A DNA stretch of 64,000 nt, taken from NCBI RefSeq assembly GCF_014323605.1, contig NZ_SCMB01000002.1, positions 186,001-250,000 on the forward strand. Direction: 5' to 3'. Of the stretch, positions 1 through 8,593 are shown in pieces. The DNA comes from Lactobacillus kimbladii (GTDB lineage: Bacteria > Bacillota > Bacilli > Lactobacillales > Lactobacillaceae). Each line of letters starts with the position of its first letter. Positions within the stretch are counted from its first letter, which is position 1. The translations under genes were made by a program, and so were the position numbers. Under the pieces are notes generated by a model, which was not told where the DNA came from, did no database searches, and was given only the letters and a program-made list of their open reading frames with translations.

Positions 1-889
1 CTGGGATATCATCACCGACAACTTTACGGGCAGCATCGTTTGAAAATTCAGTTGCTGCAACGTTGTCAACAGGTAATACAATCTTGCCATCAGCGTCTTT
101 TAACAATTTTTTAGCAAGATCAACCTTATCTGGTTCAAACAAAGATTTGCCAATTTCATGGCCTTGGGCTGCTAAGAATGTATAAGCCATGCCGCCACCA
201 ATTAAAATGTGGTCTGATTTAGGAATAAGGTTAGTAATAACATCAATCTTGTCTGAAACCTTAGCACCACCTAAAATGGTAACAAATGGGTGTACAGGGT
301 TAGCAACAGCATCACCTAAGAACTTGATTTCTTTTTCCATTAAGAAACCGGCAGCAACAGGCTTGCCATCCTTCTTCATGGCTTCAGCGATACCAACGTT
401 AGAAGCGTGACTTCTGTGAGCAGTACCAAAAGCATCGTTAACGTACATGTCACCTAATGAAGCCCAGTATTCACCTAACTTAGGATCATTCTTGCTTTCA
501 CGTTTACCGAAATCATTGTCAATATCTTGGAAACGAGTGTTTTCCAAAACAGCAACGTCACCGTCTTGCATCTTGGCAACAGCGTCTTCAACTTCTTTAC
601 CTTCGTTAGCTGGAACAAAGGTAACTGGCTTCTTTAAGAGCTCGCTTAAACGGTCAGCAACTGGTTTTAATGACAATTCTTTCTTATCATCATCTGACTT
701 TACACGTCCCAAGTGACTGAGTAAAATTGCCTTACCACCATTTTCAATGATGTAGTTAATAGTAGGAAGTGCAGCAACAATTCTGTTGTCATCGCCAATC
801 ACACCATCTTTAATTGGCACGTTAAAATCAACACGGACTAAAACCTTTTTGTCTTTTACATCAAGGTCAGAAACAATTAATTTAGCCAT
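1..889 (-). CDS. pgk: phosphoglycerate kinase (3' end outside window)
   Basis: Cytosolic glycolytic enzyme that transfers phosphate from 1,3-bisphosphoglycerate to ADP. The first 296 codons are visible; the C-terminal quarter lies beyond base 1. The translation begins [20 protein letters not shown] and contains the PGK signature VRVDFNVP, the substrate-binding HLGRV segment, and LENTRF and GGAKVSDK motifs. The ATG is preceded by GGAGGATATAG, a good ribosome binding site. It lies downstream of gap on the same strand with an intrinsic terminator hairpin between them, so pgk is probably transcribed partly by read-through from the cggR-gap promoter. Identification is very secure; only the missing 3' end is unknown. 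Confidence 0.97.
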   Translation of the reverse strand, partial: MAKLIVSDLDVKDKKVLVRVDFNVPIKDGVIGDDNRIVAALPTINYIIENGGKAILLSHLGRVKSDDDKKELSLKPVADRLSELLKKPVTFVPANEGKEVEDAVAKMQDGDVAVLENTRFQDIDNDFGKRESKNDPKLGEYWASLGDMYVNDAFGTAHRSHASNVGIAEAMKKDGKPVAAGFLMEKEIKFLGDAVANPVHPFVTILGGAKVSDKIDVITNLIPKSDHILIGGGMAYTFLAAQGHEIGKSLFEPDKVDLAKKLLKDADGKIVLPVDNVAATEFSNDAARKVVGDDIP

Positions 890-919
890 CTATATCCTCC
901 GATAACTTAATTATTTTTA

Positions 920-960
920 ATTTTGAAAAAAAGGCGGAAGGAAGAATTTCCCTCCGCCTT
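920..960 (-). terminator. intrinsic terminator or attenuator between gap and pgk
   Basis: The 931-941 arm pairs with 950-960 (AAGGCGGA... / ...TCCGCCTT, one mismatch). On the minus strand it is followed by a run of six T and a T-rich tract. It sits after the gap stop and before pgk, so it would lower pgk transcription relative to gap. Confidence 0.8.
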
Positions 961-996
961 CTCTTTTACCACTTAACAGTAATCAAATATTACAGA

Positions 997-2013
997 TTAA
1001 AGAGTAGCAAATTTCAACAAAGTACGAACCATTTGGCAAGTGAATGAGTATTCATTGTCATACCAAGCAACAGTCTTAACTAATTGATTGTCACCGGCAG
1101 TAGTTACCATAGTTTGAGTTGGGTCAAAGATTGAACCAGCAGTCATACCAACTACATCACTTGAAACGATTTCGTCATCGTTGTAAGCAAATGATGGGCT
1201 TTCGTACTTCTTCAATGCTGAGTTAACTTCGTCAGCAGTAACTTTCTTGTCAAGGATTGAAACTAATTCAGTTAATGAACCATCAGTAACTGGAACACGT
1301 TGTGCGTGACCATTAACTTTACCATTCAATTCTGGAACAACAAGACCGATAGCCTTAGCAGCACCAGTTGAGTGAGGAATAATGTTAACAGCAGCAGCAC
1401 GTGCTGAACGCTTGTTACCACCACGAACAGGACCATCCAAAAGCATTTGGGTTGAAGTGTAAGCGTGGATAGTAGTCATAGTAGCTACCTTGATGCCAAA
1501 CTCTTTTTGCAAAGCATCAACCATTGGTGCTAATGAGTTAGTAGTACATGAACCAGCTGAAACGATCTTGTCGTTTGCATCCAAAGTGTCATCGTTTACT
1601 GAGTAAACAATAGTCTTCAAGTCATTGCCGGCAGGAGCTGAAATCAAGACTCTCTTGGCACCTGCGTCAAGGTGAGCTTGTGACTTAGCCTTGCTTGTGT
1701 AGAAACCAGTACATTCAAGAACAAAGTCAACACCATCATTCTTAACCCAAGGAATGTTTTGAGCTTGAGGTTCTGCGTATACACGGTATTTCTTGCCATC
1801 TACAACAATTGAATCTTCAGTAGCTGAAACTTCGTGGTTGAAAGTGCCATGAGTTGAGTCATATTTTAGCAAGTGTGCCAAAAGTGCTGGAGTAGTCAAG
1901 TCGTTAATAGCAACAACTTCAATATCCTTTGACTTTTCGCCCAAATCCATAATGCGACGGAATGCCAAACGACCAATACGGCCAAAGCCGTTAATACCAA
2001 TTTTAACTGTCAT
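997..2013 (-). CDS. gap: glyceraldehyde-3-phosphate dehydrogenase, type I
   Basis: Oxidises and phosphorylates glyceraldehyde-3-phosphate with NAD+ to give 1,3-bisphosphoglycerate and NADH. The 338-residue length is normal for the family. The N-terminal Rossmann motif [14 protein letters not shown], the active-site segment [12 protein letters not shown] with the catalytic cysteine near residue 155, the HAYTSTQ segment and the C-terminal WYDNEYSF are all present. The ATG follows AAGGAGGACTTTAGAAT. The gene lies directly after cggR (63-nt gap) and before pgk, the usual central glycolytic arrangement, and is expected to be controlled by CggR. Confidence 0.98.
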   Translation of the reverse strand: MTVKIGINGFGRIGRLAFRRIMDLGEKSKDIEVVAINDLTTPALLAHLLKYDSTHGTFNHEVSATEDSIVVDGKKYRVYAEPQAQNIPWVKNDGVDFVLECTGFYTSKAKSQAHLDAGAKRVLISAPAGNDLKTIVYSVNDDTLDANDKIVSAGSCTTNSLAPMVDALQKEFGIKVATMTTIHAYTSTQMLLDGPVRGGNKRSARAAAVNIIPHSTGAAKAIGLVVPELNGKVNGHAQRVPVTDGSLTELVSILDKKVTADEVNSALKKYESPSFAYNDDEIVSSDVVGMTAGSIFDPTQTMVTTAGDNQLVKTVAWYDNEYSFTCQMVRTLLKFATL

Positions 2014-2076
2014 ATTCTAAAGTCCTCCTTAAGAACTATGTAAGAACTGTAAACATCAATTTATTTTAAATGAGAA

Positions 2077-3108
2077 TTAATTCTCCTTTAAAATCTTCTC
2101 TGAGGCTCCTTCATCGGTAATTAACCAGGTTTGATGAGGAGCATTGGGCATATAAGCCTTGATTGCTTTAGCCTTGCGACCACCGCAAGCAAATGCAAAT
2201 ATGTGAGGTATTTTATTTAGATTCTCAAACTGCAAGCCAACCTGATGCACGCGGTCAACAATCTTTCCTTCGCCATCGAAAAAACACCCAAAACACTCGG
2301 TGACTACTTTTTTTTCACGCAACTCGGACAAACGAACTGAATCGTATCCTCTTCGTCTTGCCATGTCGTGAGCTAGTCCAATTCCGTGAATTACAACATC
2401 GGTTTGTGAAATATCTTCAAGGACATCAGTAAATGTAGATTCACGAATTAAAGATTTGTATGCAGCTGATGAAATCTGTTCTGGTAAATATAACGTTTTA
2501 TATTTACCACCTGTTTCAGCAGCCATTTCTTGAACGATAGTATTACTTTGAATAGCAACATTTTCGCCCAAAGCTCCACGACCCGGTACAAATACCAGTT
2601 GTCGATTTTTACTTAAACTTTTAGACAAATTCCTAGTCGATTTTGCAAGAGCTTCACCGCCAAGAACAGTAATAATTGAATGCCCTAACGGCAAAAGAAG
2701 ATCCAGAGCTGCATTAAGCTCTTCACCCATTCTCTCATAAACCAAGTCCTGTAAATCGCTATCACCCGGTACAATAATTGTCCGTTCGATACCAAGTTTA
2801 CGCGCCAAATCAATTTCTGTTTTGCGAGCGTTAAACAAACGATCTATCAGTGGAGCAGCCTCCTGCAATATCTTTTTGCCCTTTTCTGTCATAAACATGC
2901 CAAAACTTTTGATCTCAATCAAACCATGATCACGAAGATATTCAGTTTCTGTTCGCACATTTCTTTCAGAAAGTCCTAGTGACTGAGCCACACTTCTGCG
3001 TCCTACTGGTGCATTAAGTGATATTTGCTCAAGAACAAGATATCTTTGTCGAAAAACTTTTAAGATGTCAGGAACGAGAGCTTCAAGCACGGGAAATTCC
3101 GAGTACAT
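2077..3108 (-). CDS. cggR: central glycolytic genes regulator CggR (SorC/DeoR-type repressor)
   Basis: Repressor of the gap operon whose C-terminal sugar-binding domain senses fructose-1,6-bisphosphate in Bacillus. Residues 1-90 form the winged helix (GRRSVAQSLGLSERNVRTE); the rest is the sugar-isomerase-like effector domain with PGDSDLQD, VTECFGCFF and the C-terminal TDEGASEKIL. I chose the ATG at 3108 (343 aa) over an in-frame ATG at 3219 (380 aa). It has GAAGGAGAG seven bases upstream, the product length matches the roughly 340-residue Bacillus protein, and the extra N-terminal 37 codons overlap a candidate CggR operator. The longer start would still be possible on a transcript starting near 3230. 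Confidence 0.93.
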   Translation of the reverse strand: MYSEFPVLEALVPDILKVFRQRYLVLEQISLNAPVGRRSVAQSLGLSERNVRTETEYLRDHGLIEIKSFGMFMTEKGKKILQEAAPLIDRLFNARKTEIDLARKLGIERTIIVPGDSDLQDLVYERMGEELNAALDLLLPLGHSIITVLGGEALAKSTRNLSKSLSKNRQLVFVPGRGALGENVAIQSNTIVQEMAAETGGKYKTLYLPEQISSAAYKSLIRESTFTDVLEDISQTDVVIHGIGLAHDMARRRGYDSVRLSELREKKVVTECFGCFFDGEGKIVDRVHQVGLQFENLNKIPHIFAFACGGRKAKAIKAYMPNAPHQTWLITDEGASEKILKEN

Positions 3109-3126
3109 CAATATCTCTCCTTCTTC

Positions 3127-3166
3127 TGGGACCAAATTGACCCATTTATTGTCATTAGGTGTCCCA
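3127..3166 (-). promoter_or_regulatory. candidate CggR operator in the cggR-gap leader
   Basis: On the minus strand the segment begins TGGGAC, six bases later TGAC, then six bases later TGGGTC and a terminal GGTCCCA. This resembles two tandem copies of the Bacillus CggR half site (CGGGAC-N6-TGTC), with a 22-base instead of a 20-base period. The outer ends TGGGAC and GTCCCA are perfect inverted repeats. It lies downstream of the promoter and just upstream of the preferred cggR start, the position used for roadblock repression in Bacillus. Family knowledge plus sequence match; not proven. Confidence 0.6.
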
Positions 3167-3237
3167 GATTGTCTAAAAATATATGAGAAACGTGACCTGA
3201 CGCTAATCAAGTTACTCATTTCTCAATCGACAACTAT

Positions 3238-3266
3238 AGTATAGCAACACACAAAAAATAATTCAA
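3238..3266 (-). promoter_or_regulatory. promoter of the cggR-gap-pgk cluster
   Basis: Minus strand -35 TTGAAT (3261-3266), 17-base spacer, -10 TATACT (3238-3243). The predicted transcription start is near 3230, about 120 bases before the preferred cggR ATG, leaving room for the downstream operator. Confidence 0.7.
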
Positions 3267-3382
3267 GTGAAATCAAACCAATTAGAAAGTCTTAATATTT
3301 TACCTAACTTTTGTTTTAAAATGTCTTACTGTCTTTTTAGTTTATCAAAGAAAAAACAATTCAATTTTTGGTTTTTTTCTGT

Positions 3383-3388
3383 TATACT
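3383..3388 (+). promoter_or_regulatory. -10 element for tRNA-Arg
   Basis: TATACT lies 18 bases before the first base of the tRNA. A weak -35 (TTCAAT) is 17 bases upstream in a T-rich stretch. Confidence 0.5.
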
Positions 3389-3406
3389 TGTTGTTGTGCC
3401 AATTCT

Positions 3407-3478
3407 GGGTCCTTAGTGTAATGGATCGCACGTAAGATTCCGGTTCTTAAAATCTGAGTTCGACTCTCAGGGGACCCA
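3407..3478 (+). tRNA. tRNA-Arg (anticodon CCG)
   Basis: A full cloverleaf can be drawn: a 7-bp acceptor stem (GGGTCCT/GGGACCC, last pair T-G), D stem GTGT/GCAC, a perfect 5-bp anticodon stem TAAGA/TCTTA with loop TTCCGGT giving anticodon CCG, and T stem CTGAG/CTCAG with loop TTCGACT. It reads CGG arginine codons, which are rare in AT-rich genomes. CCA is not encoded; the discriminator A is followed by TAA. A strong hairpin terminator follows immediately. Confidence 0.95.
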
Positions 3479-3483
3479 TAAGT

Positions 3484-3526
3484 AAAAAAAGAGTACCTGT
3501 TGCAATTTTCCAACAGGTACTCTTTT
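3484..3526. terminator. bidirectional terminator between tRNA-Arg and the carbamoyltransferase gene
   Basis: Perfect 12-bp inverted repeat GAGTACCTGTTG (3491-3502) and CAACAGGTACTC (3511-3522), flanked by A7 and TTTT. It can end both the tRNA transcript and the convergent minus-strand gene that stops at 3531. Confidence 0.9.
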
Positions 3527-3530
3527 AGCT

Positions 3531-4523
3531 TTAAGCTAATAAATTTTGTAAAGCTTTTTGGCTTTCATTATTAAGTTGGCCTTTAAGCAGATAAGTGAAT
3601 ACTGCCCTCATCGCTGTTTTTTTGTTGGCAGCTTGCTGCCAGACAATTGATTTTTCACCGTCAAGCACAGCAGCTGTCACTTCTTCACCTCTGTTTGCAG
3701 GCAGACAGTGCATAAACTTAACAGCGGGATTATTTGTTTTAGTTAATAACTCATCATTAACTTGGTATTTAGGATAAAAAATCTTCATGTATTCTTCTTT
3801 ATCAAGCTCTTGCTCATACAGACCATACCAGACATCTGTATATACAAAATCAGCATTTTCTAAAACTTTTTCGTCATCAGATAGTGTAATCGTGCCACCA
3901 TTTTCCTGCGCTAACTTCTTCGCTTTATCATAAACGGCTGAAGGAACCCACTTTGATCTTGGACCATATTGGACAAAGTGCATCCCCATTTGTGCACACA
4001 AAAATAGAGCAGAAACAGTAATTTGTGTGGCATCTCCTACAAAAACCAGCTTAACATCAGATAGTTTCTTTCCTTGAGGCAAAAATTCCTTGATTGTAAT
4101 TAAATCTCCAAGGGCTTGTGTTGGATGATCATTATCACTCATAAAATTAACTACGGGTGCAGGCGAATTTTGAGCAATTTCAACAATATCTTCATGACTG
4201 GCAGTTCTAACTCCAATGATATCAACCAGATCACCTAGGGCATGACTCGTATCAGCTAAGCCTTCATGACCATTTTCTCCCAATTGAATTTGACCAGGTG
4301 CTAAATACAATGCGTGACCTCCAAGTTCAGTCATTGCAGTTTCAGCTGAACAGCGTGTTCTTGTAGACACCTGATCAAAAATCATACCCAGACTTTTTCC
4401 TTTTAATAACGATGGATAATATCCATGATTAATGGTTGCTTCAATTTTAATACCGAGTTCAGCTAAATATTGCATTTCTTCTTTTGAAAAGCTACAAGTA
4501 TCAATAAAGTCTCTTTTAACCAA
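3531..4523 (-). CDS. ptcA: putrescine carbamoyltransferase
   Basis: Aspartate/ornithine carbamoyltransferase superfamily member. Carbamoyl phosphate-binding STRTR and HPTQ motifs and the HCLPA motif are present. Instead of the SMG ornithine loop of OTC (DVWVSMG), it has DVWYGLYEQEL followed by FYPKYQVN, which is the putrescine carbamoyltransferase signature of the agmatine deiminase pathway as in Enterococcus. I chose the TTG at 4523 (330 aa): it has AAGGAG six bases upstream and gives the family N-terminus VKRDF, whereas the ATG at 4568 lacks a ribosome binding site. No agmatine deiminase or carbamate kinase is in the window, so its role (putrescine-linked ATP generation or carbamoyl transfer) depends on genes elsewhere. 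An OTC assignment is less likely. Confidence 0.82.
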   Translation of the reverse strand: MVKRDFIDTCSFSKEEMQYLAELGIKIEATINHGYYPSLLKGKSLGMIFDQVSTRTRCSAETAMTELGGHALYLAPGQIQLGENGHEGLADTSHALGDLVDIIGVRTASHEDIVEIAQNSPAPVVNFMSDNDHPTQALGDLITIKEFLPQGKKLSDVKLVFVGDATQITVSALFLCAQMGMHFVQYGPRSKWVPSAVYDKAKKLAQENGGTITLSDDEKVLENADFVYTDVWYGLYEQELDKEEYMKIFYPKYQVNDELLTKTNNPAVKFMHCLPANRGEEVTAAVLDGEKSIVWQQAANKKTAMRAVFTYLLKGQLNNESQKALQNLLA

Positions 4524-4726
4524 AAAATTCTCCTTAAAATAACTTCTATTTATGTTGTTGCGTACCATAATACAGGAAACTGGTTTCTTTTGAAATTAAT
4601 TGGGGTCGAATATAGAAAGTCTTAATTACTTTTAAAACATTTTAAAGTAAAAGTTGAAGTATAAATTTTAGCACTAAACTCATAATTGATAGTATTTTTC
4701 ATTTATATCAAGTTCAAAAATGATAG

Positions 4727-4756
4727 ACAAAAAAGCAGCTTGATAATCAAGCTGCT
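4727..4756 (-). terminator. terminator of the 4769-6295 secreted-protein gene
   Basis: Perfect 10-bp stem AGCAGCTTGA/TCAAGCTGCT with a 3-base loop (4734-4756), followed on the minus strand by six T. Confidence 0.9.
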
Positions 4757-4768
4757 CAGTAAATAATT

Positions 4769-6295
4769 TTAATTCGTATTACCGGCTGTTAATTCTCCTC
4801 TTTGAGCAAACTCAACATAAAGCTTATTGCCATATGAGGACAGCCCTTCAATTTCACGTCTAACATTCAAATGATGGGTCTTCTTAAATGTACCATCTTT
4901 ATCAACTTTGAAGATGTAATCATTAAAGCCAACATAGAATTGACTGTGCTTTTGATCATAAGTGAATCCTTGAACTGGCGAATGATTGCTTACAAAGTTG
5001 CCTTTCGTAGCGCCAACTTCAACTGGAGTCCAAGTGTCACCACTGCGAGTAACTTTCCAATATTCATAATAACCGTGGCCACCATTATGGAACAGGCAAT
5101 ACATTGTATTGTCACCGGCAAATGTAGCATTGTGAATGTATCTTGGATTACCATAGTTAGAAATTCTAAAGGTCCAAATTTGATTAATCTTCATGTCTGA
5201 CTTACGGATTTGTAAGATTTCTTCAGAAGCATCTGAATTGCTTGAAGTATTATTATTGGCAATTACGTAAACATATTTAGATGATGAACCAATAGCCTGG
5301 CCATGTCCTAATTTAACATAAGGACTGACTTTAATATGTGATGCATATTTCTTAAAAGTTGACCAGTTTAGGGTTAATAAGTTTTGAGCCTTAAACTTGT
5401 TAATGTGTTTTAAGTCATAAGAAACTAAGTGACCGTTTTGAGCTTTGCTAGAGTTAAAGACCGCAACAGTAAAGTTTGAGCCATGAACAGTGATGCCTTC
5501 TGGAATAACACCTACTTGCCCCATTTTGTCGCCAGCCTTGTGATAGTCAAGACTTACAAACCGGGGCTGGAACAACTTGGTTTTTAACGTTAATCCATTA
5601 GCTCTAAAAGTATTGGATCTGGTTTCAGGGGTATAGTGATGAGCTGCATTCCAATTTCTGGATGAAGACTTGGAACTACCCTTCCAAGTTGTAACTTCCT
5701 TTGGACCCTTCTTAGGGGTTTTATTGGCTCTTGCGATACCTTCGTTTTTGTCAGAGCGAACAGTCACAGCAACACTGGCTTTAGCCTTGCCATAACTGTA
5801 ATTAACAGTAGTTTTTCCTGGTGTGCCCGAATTAATCTTAGATTTAGATACATTAACTTTACTTGCGTCAACGGCTGTTCCGGCACTATCAGTCACATAA
5901 TTAATCGCATCTTTAGTATTAAATGAATATTGATTATTTTGTACTAAACTAACTTTATTAGCTACTGAAATTTTATTTCTAGCAAAAAAGTTTTGGTTAA
6001 CCCAGCCAACTGTACGACCATCAACAATTATTTTCCAAAACTTGCCCTTTTTAGTGTTAATTGACTTCTTTGACTGAATCTGTGCATGTTTGAAATACTT
6101 CGTCGATGTAAATTTTCCAGATGGTCCTTTCTTCGAAGCATGATGATAAACGGCATAGTTGCCTTTACCAGCTATCTTAGTGACAGCCTTATGATAACTT
6201 TTAGCAGAAATGTATGAATTATTACTCCCAACAAATAAACCAACTGCGGCTATCGTTCCAGCAACCAGCAGCGTGTTTTTAAATCTTTTTTTCAT
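4769..6295 (-). CDS. secreted SH3-like/Ig-like protein with beta-propeller-like C-terminus (paralogue 1)
   Basis: Function not known. The 508-residue product starts with a Sec signal peptide (MKKRFKNTLLVAGTIAAVGLF, probable cleavage after residue 31). Residues about 35-105 form an SH3/GW-like module ending in IIVDGRTVGWVNQNFF. Residues about 110-185 resemble a bacterial Ig-like module (KDAINYVTDSAGTAVDAS... VNYSYGKAKASVAVTV). The final 290 residues form a beta-rich domain with recurring aromatic strands that may be a propeller. No LPXTG motif or transmembrane anchor is seen, so it is probably released or held on the wall non-covalently. A clear paralogue is encoded at 8594-10306. The start codon follows a weak GAAGGG and has no better alternative. 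Confidence 0.8.
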   Translation of the reverse strand: MKKRFKNTLLVAGTIAAVGLFVGSNNSYISAKSYHKAVTKIAGKGNYAVYHHASKKGPSGKFTSTKYFKHAQIQSKKSINTKKGKFWKIIVDGRTVGWVNQNFFARNKISVANKVSLVQNNQYSFNTKDAINYVTDSAGTAVDASKVNVSKSKINSGTPGKTTVNYSYGKAKASVAVTVRSDKNEGIARANKTPKKGPKEVTTWKGSSKSSSRNWNAAHHYTPETRSNTFRANGLTLKTKLFQPRFVSLDYHKAGDKMGQVGVIPEGITVHGSNFTVAVFNSSKAQNGHLVSYDLKHINKFKAQNLLTLNWSTFKKYASHIKVSPYVKLGHGQAIGSSSKYVYVIANNNTSSNSDASEEILQIRKSDMKINQIWTFRISNYGNPRYIHNATFAGDNTMYCLFHNGGHGYYEYWKVTRSGDTWTPVEVGATKGNFVSNHSPVQGFTYDQKHSQFYVGFNDYIFKVDKDGTFKKTHHLNVRREIEGLSSYGNKLYVEFAQRGELTAGNTN

Positions 6296-6460
6296 TAAAG
6301 CTTACAACCCTTCTTTTATAATATAATAACAGTTTTGCACTCTTTCAGGCATAAATCAATAATTACCGCCGTTATAAAAAATAAACTACTTTTTATTAGA
6401 TTTTTAGAATCATTTAAGCTAAAATAATAAAATTGTTATCTTATATAAGGGAGTAGTTTC

Positions 6461-7903
6461 ATGGGTGAAACACCAAATAATTCTAAAAAGATGATGTGGA
6501 CAACACTGGCAACTATGGCTTTCTCGATAGTATGGAGCTTTGGTAATGTTGTCAACGGATTTATATATTTCGATGGCACAAAGGTAATTTTTAGCTGGAT
6601 AGTTATTTTCCTGCTTTTCTTTATCCCTTATGCCCTAATGGTTGGTGAACTAGGGTCTGTTTTTAAAGATTCTGAAGGTGGTGTGGCTTCTTGGATTAAC
6701 GCCACCATTGGACCAAAATGGGCCTATTATGCTGGTTGGACCTTTTGGGCGGTTCACGTAGTTTACATTTCCAGTAAAGGTACAGGTGGCTTAAGAGGCA
6801 TGGCCTGGGGCATATTTGGAAATACTAATTGGTATGACAGCCTGCCAACTGCTTGGACACAACTAGCTACACTAGTAGTCTTTTTATTCTTCTGCTGGGT
6901 AGCCAGTCGAGGAATTCCAGTAATTAAAACTTTGTCGACAATTGCTGGTACTTCAATGTTCATCATGTCAATTTTATTTATTATCATGATGTTTGCGGCG
7001 CCAATGATTAATCCGCACGCTAATTTCAATACTGTAAACTGGAATTGGCAAAACTTTGTACCAGATTTTAACATTAAGTATTTTACTTCTCTTTCTATTT
7101 TAGTATTTGCTGTCGGTGGCGCAGAGAAGATTTCGCCATATGTTAATAAATTAAAAAATCCTTCAAAGAATTTTCCAAAAGCGATGTTGGGCTTGGCCGG
7201 AATGGTAATGATTTCTGCTATTTTGGGCACAATTGCTTTAGCATTAATGTTTGATCCAAAGACCGTTAATGGCAATTTGAATGAATACATTTCAAACGGT
7301 CCTTACATTGCCTTTCAAAAATTGGGTGAATATTATGGCGTTGGTGGATTATTCCTCTACATCTATGCCTGGTGCAATGTTATCGGTCAATTTTCCGCAC
7401 TGGTTATAAGTATTGATGCTCCTTTAAGAATGCTGTTAGGCGGCAAAGAAGCTAAAGACTTCATTCCTAAAAAGCTCTTAAAAGTCAACAAACATGGTGC
7501 CTACATTAACGGTATTTGGATGATTGTTATTCTTTCTGGTGGAATTATAGCACTTCAAGCCGTTATGCCTGATGCACAAGCAGTAATGGCGCAATTGGTT
7601 AAACTTAATTCAATTGTAATGCCAATGCGGTATCTATGGGTTTTCATTGCATATTTGGCCTTACGGAAACAACATGAAAAGTTCCACACGGGTTTTGATA
7701 ACTACCAAATGACCAAGCACCAATGGCTGGCATATATAGCTGGCTTTTGGGGACTAGCTGTTACGATTGCATGCTGTTTAATGGGGATGTATTCATCAGA
7801 TCCGTTCACGCTATGCTTAAATATTGCTACACCGGTAGTACTACTGCTACTTGGATTGATTATGCCGACTATCAGACGCCACCAAGAAGAAAAAATTAAT
7901 TAA
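6461..7903 (+). CDS. APC superfamily amino acid/polyamine transporter (glutamate:GABA antiporter-like)
   Basis: A 480-residue integral membrane protein with about 12 hydrophobic segments. The N-terminal pattern of an opening helix, the FIPYALMVGELGSVF segment and the EGGVASWINATIGP loop is typical of the glutamate:GABA antiporter branch (YjeM-like). The substrate cannot be told from sequence. Proximity to putrescine carbamoyltransferase makes an amine or amino acid exchanger conceivable, but the two genes are not co-transcribed. AAGGGAGTAGTTTC precedes the ATG. The gene is divergent from the secreted-protein gene at 4769-6295 and ends at a strong terminator. Confidence 0.85.
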   Translation: MGETPNNSKKMMWTTLATMAFSIVWSFGNVVNGFIYFDGTKVIFSWIVIFLLFFIPYALMVGELGSVFKDSEGGVASWINATIGPKWAYYAGWTFWAVHVVYISSKGTGGLRGMAWGIFGNTNWYDSLPTAWTQLATLVVFLFFCWVASRGIPVIKTLSTIAGTSMFIMSILFIIMMFAAPMINPHANFNTVNWNWQNFVPDFNIKYFTSLSILVFAVGGAEKISPYVNKLKNPSKNFPKAMLGLAGMVMISAILGTIALALMFDPKTVNGNLNEYISNGPYIAFQKLGEYYGVGGLFLYIYAWCNVIGQFSALVISIDAPLRMLLGGKEAKDFIPKKLLKVNKHGAYINGIWMIVILSGGIIALQAVMPDAQAVMAQLVKLNSIVMPMRYLWVFIAYLALRKQHEKFHTGFDNYQMTKHQWLAYIAGFWGLAVTIACCLMGMYSSDPFTLCLNIATPVVLLLLGLIMPTIRRHQEEKIN

Positions 7904-7910
7904 ATAAAAT

Positions 7911-7933
7911 CGCCTTGCTTAAGGCGGTTTTTT
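7911..7933 (+). terminator. terminator of the APC transporter gene
   Basis: CGCCTT (7911-7916), a 4-base loop, then AAGGCG (7921-7926) followed by GTTTTTT. Confidence 0.9.
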
Positions 7934-7983
7934 CTTCACCAAAAATGCTAAACTATAACTAAATAATAAAGGAGATGAGAACT

Positions 7984-8430
7984 TTGCCTAATTTTCATGA
8001 TGATGCTGAGGACTTGCTACGTAGCCACCACTTAAAAGCTACTAAGCCACGCTTAAGAATATTAGAATACTTAATGGCACATCACAATCATCCTACTGCC
8101 GCCACAATTTTTACAGCTATTAGTGGAAACGAACCTACTTATCGTGCTACAGTTTATAATACTCTAAACAAATTGGTTGATGCCGGAATTGTAATTGAAA
8201 TAAAAAATGGTGATGATTCTCTACACTACGATTATTTTGTCAAGCCCCACTTTCATATTATCTGTAAAAAGTGTGGCAAAATTGCTGACGTCTATTATCC
8301 TGAATTTGATACAATTGAAAACCGCATGAGAACAGAAGCCGAAAAGCAAACTGGGTTCGTCACATCCTCTAGCCATGTTGAAATATACGGTATCTGTCCT
8401 GAATGCCAAAAGAAAGAAAAAAAGAGCTGA
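7984..8430 (+). CDS. perR: Fur-family metalloregulator, PerR type
   Basis: A 148-residue DNA-binding repressor. The N-terminal winged helix (TKPRLRILEYL, YRATVYNTLNKLVDAG) is followed by a metal-binding dimerisation domain with two structural CxxC zinc motifs (CKKCGK, CPECQK). The residues equivalent to the Bacillus PerR sensing site are all present: His in NHPTA, Asp in HYDYF, both His in PHFH and Asp in IADVYYP. This favours peroxide sensing over a Zur role. I place the start at TTG 7984, since AAAGGAG ends at 7974, directly against the in-frame ATG 7975 and 9 bases before the TTG. The stop codon lies in the loop of its own terminator. Confidence 0.85.
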   Translation: MPNFHDDAEDLLRSHHLKATKPRLRILEYLMAHHNHPTAATIFTAISGNEPTYRATVYNTLNKLVDAGIVIEIKNGDDSLHYDYFVKPHFHIICKKCGKIADVYYPEFDTIENRMRTEAEKQTGFVTSSSHVEIYGICPECQKKEKKS

Positions 8431-8440
8431 AGCTCTTTTT
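8417..8440 (+). terminator. terminator overlapping the perR stop codon
   Basis: AAAAGAGC/GCTCTTTT hairpin with the TGA stop in the 4-base loop (TGAA), followed by T5. The coding sequence and terminator share bases. Confidence 0.75.
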
Positions 8441-8551
8441 ACTTATGCCTGGAATTAGTCGGGTCACTTTCTCTATTGAGGTATCTTAGGGTTAAATACG
8501 CTTGCTTTTTGGAGCCTGTATTACATATAAATTTATTAGTAAATAAGCAAA

Positions 8552-8579
8552 AAAATAAGAGCATTTTAACTCTTATTTT
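8552..8579 (-). terminator. terminator of the 8594-10306 secreted-protein gene
   Basis: AAAATAAGAG/CTCTTATTTT perfect inverted repeat with an 8-base loop, followed on the minus strand by a T-run. Confidence 0.75.
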
Positions 8580-8593
8580 GAATAATTTTTGTT

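Noticed and set aside
3109-3219. 37-codon N-terminal extension of CggR
   Set aside because: The ATG 3108 has a far better ribosome binding site and family-like length; the extension overlaps the operator.
3531-4523. Ornithine carbamoyltransferase assignment
   Set aside because: The SMG ornithine loop is replaced by YGLYE and the FYPKYQVN block matches putrescine carbamoyltransferase.
6763-7290. 175-codon ORF antisense to the APC transporter
   Set aside because: Composition reflects the opposite strand of a membrane protein gene; no ribosome binding site and no recognisable domain.
8497-8507. GCGTATTTAA on the minus strand, similar to the comFA/coiA motif
   Set aside because: Only a partial match and not upstream of any minus-strand gene.
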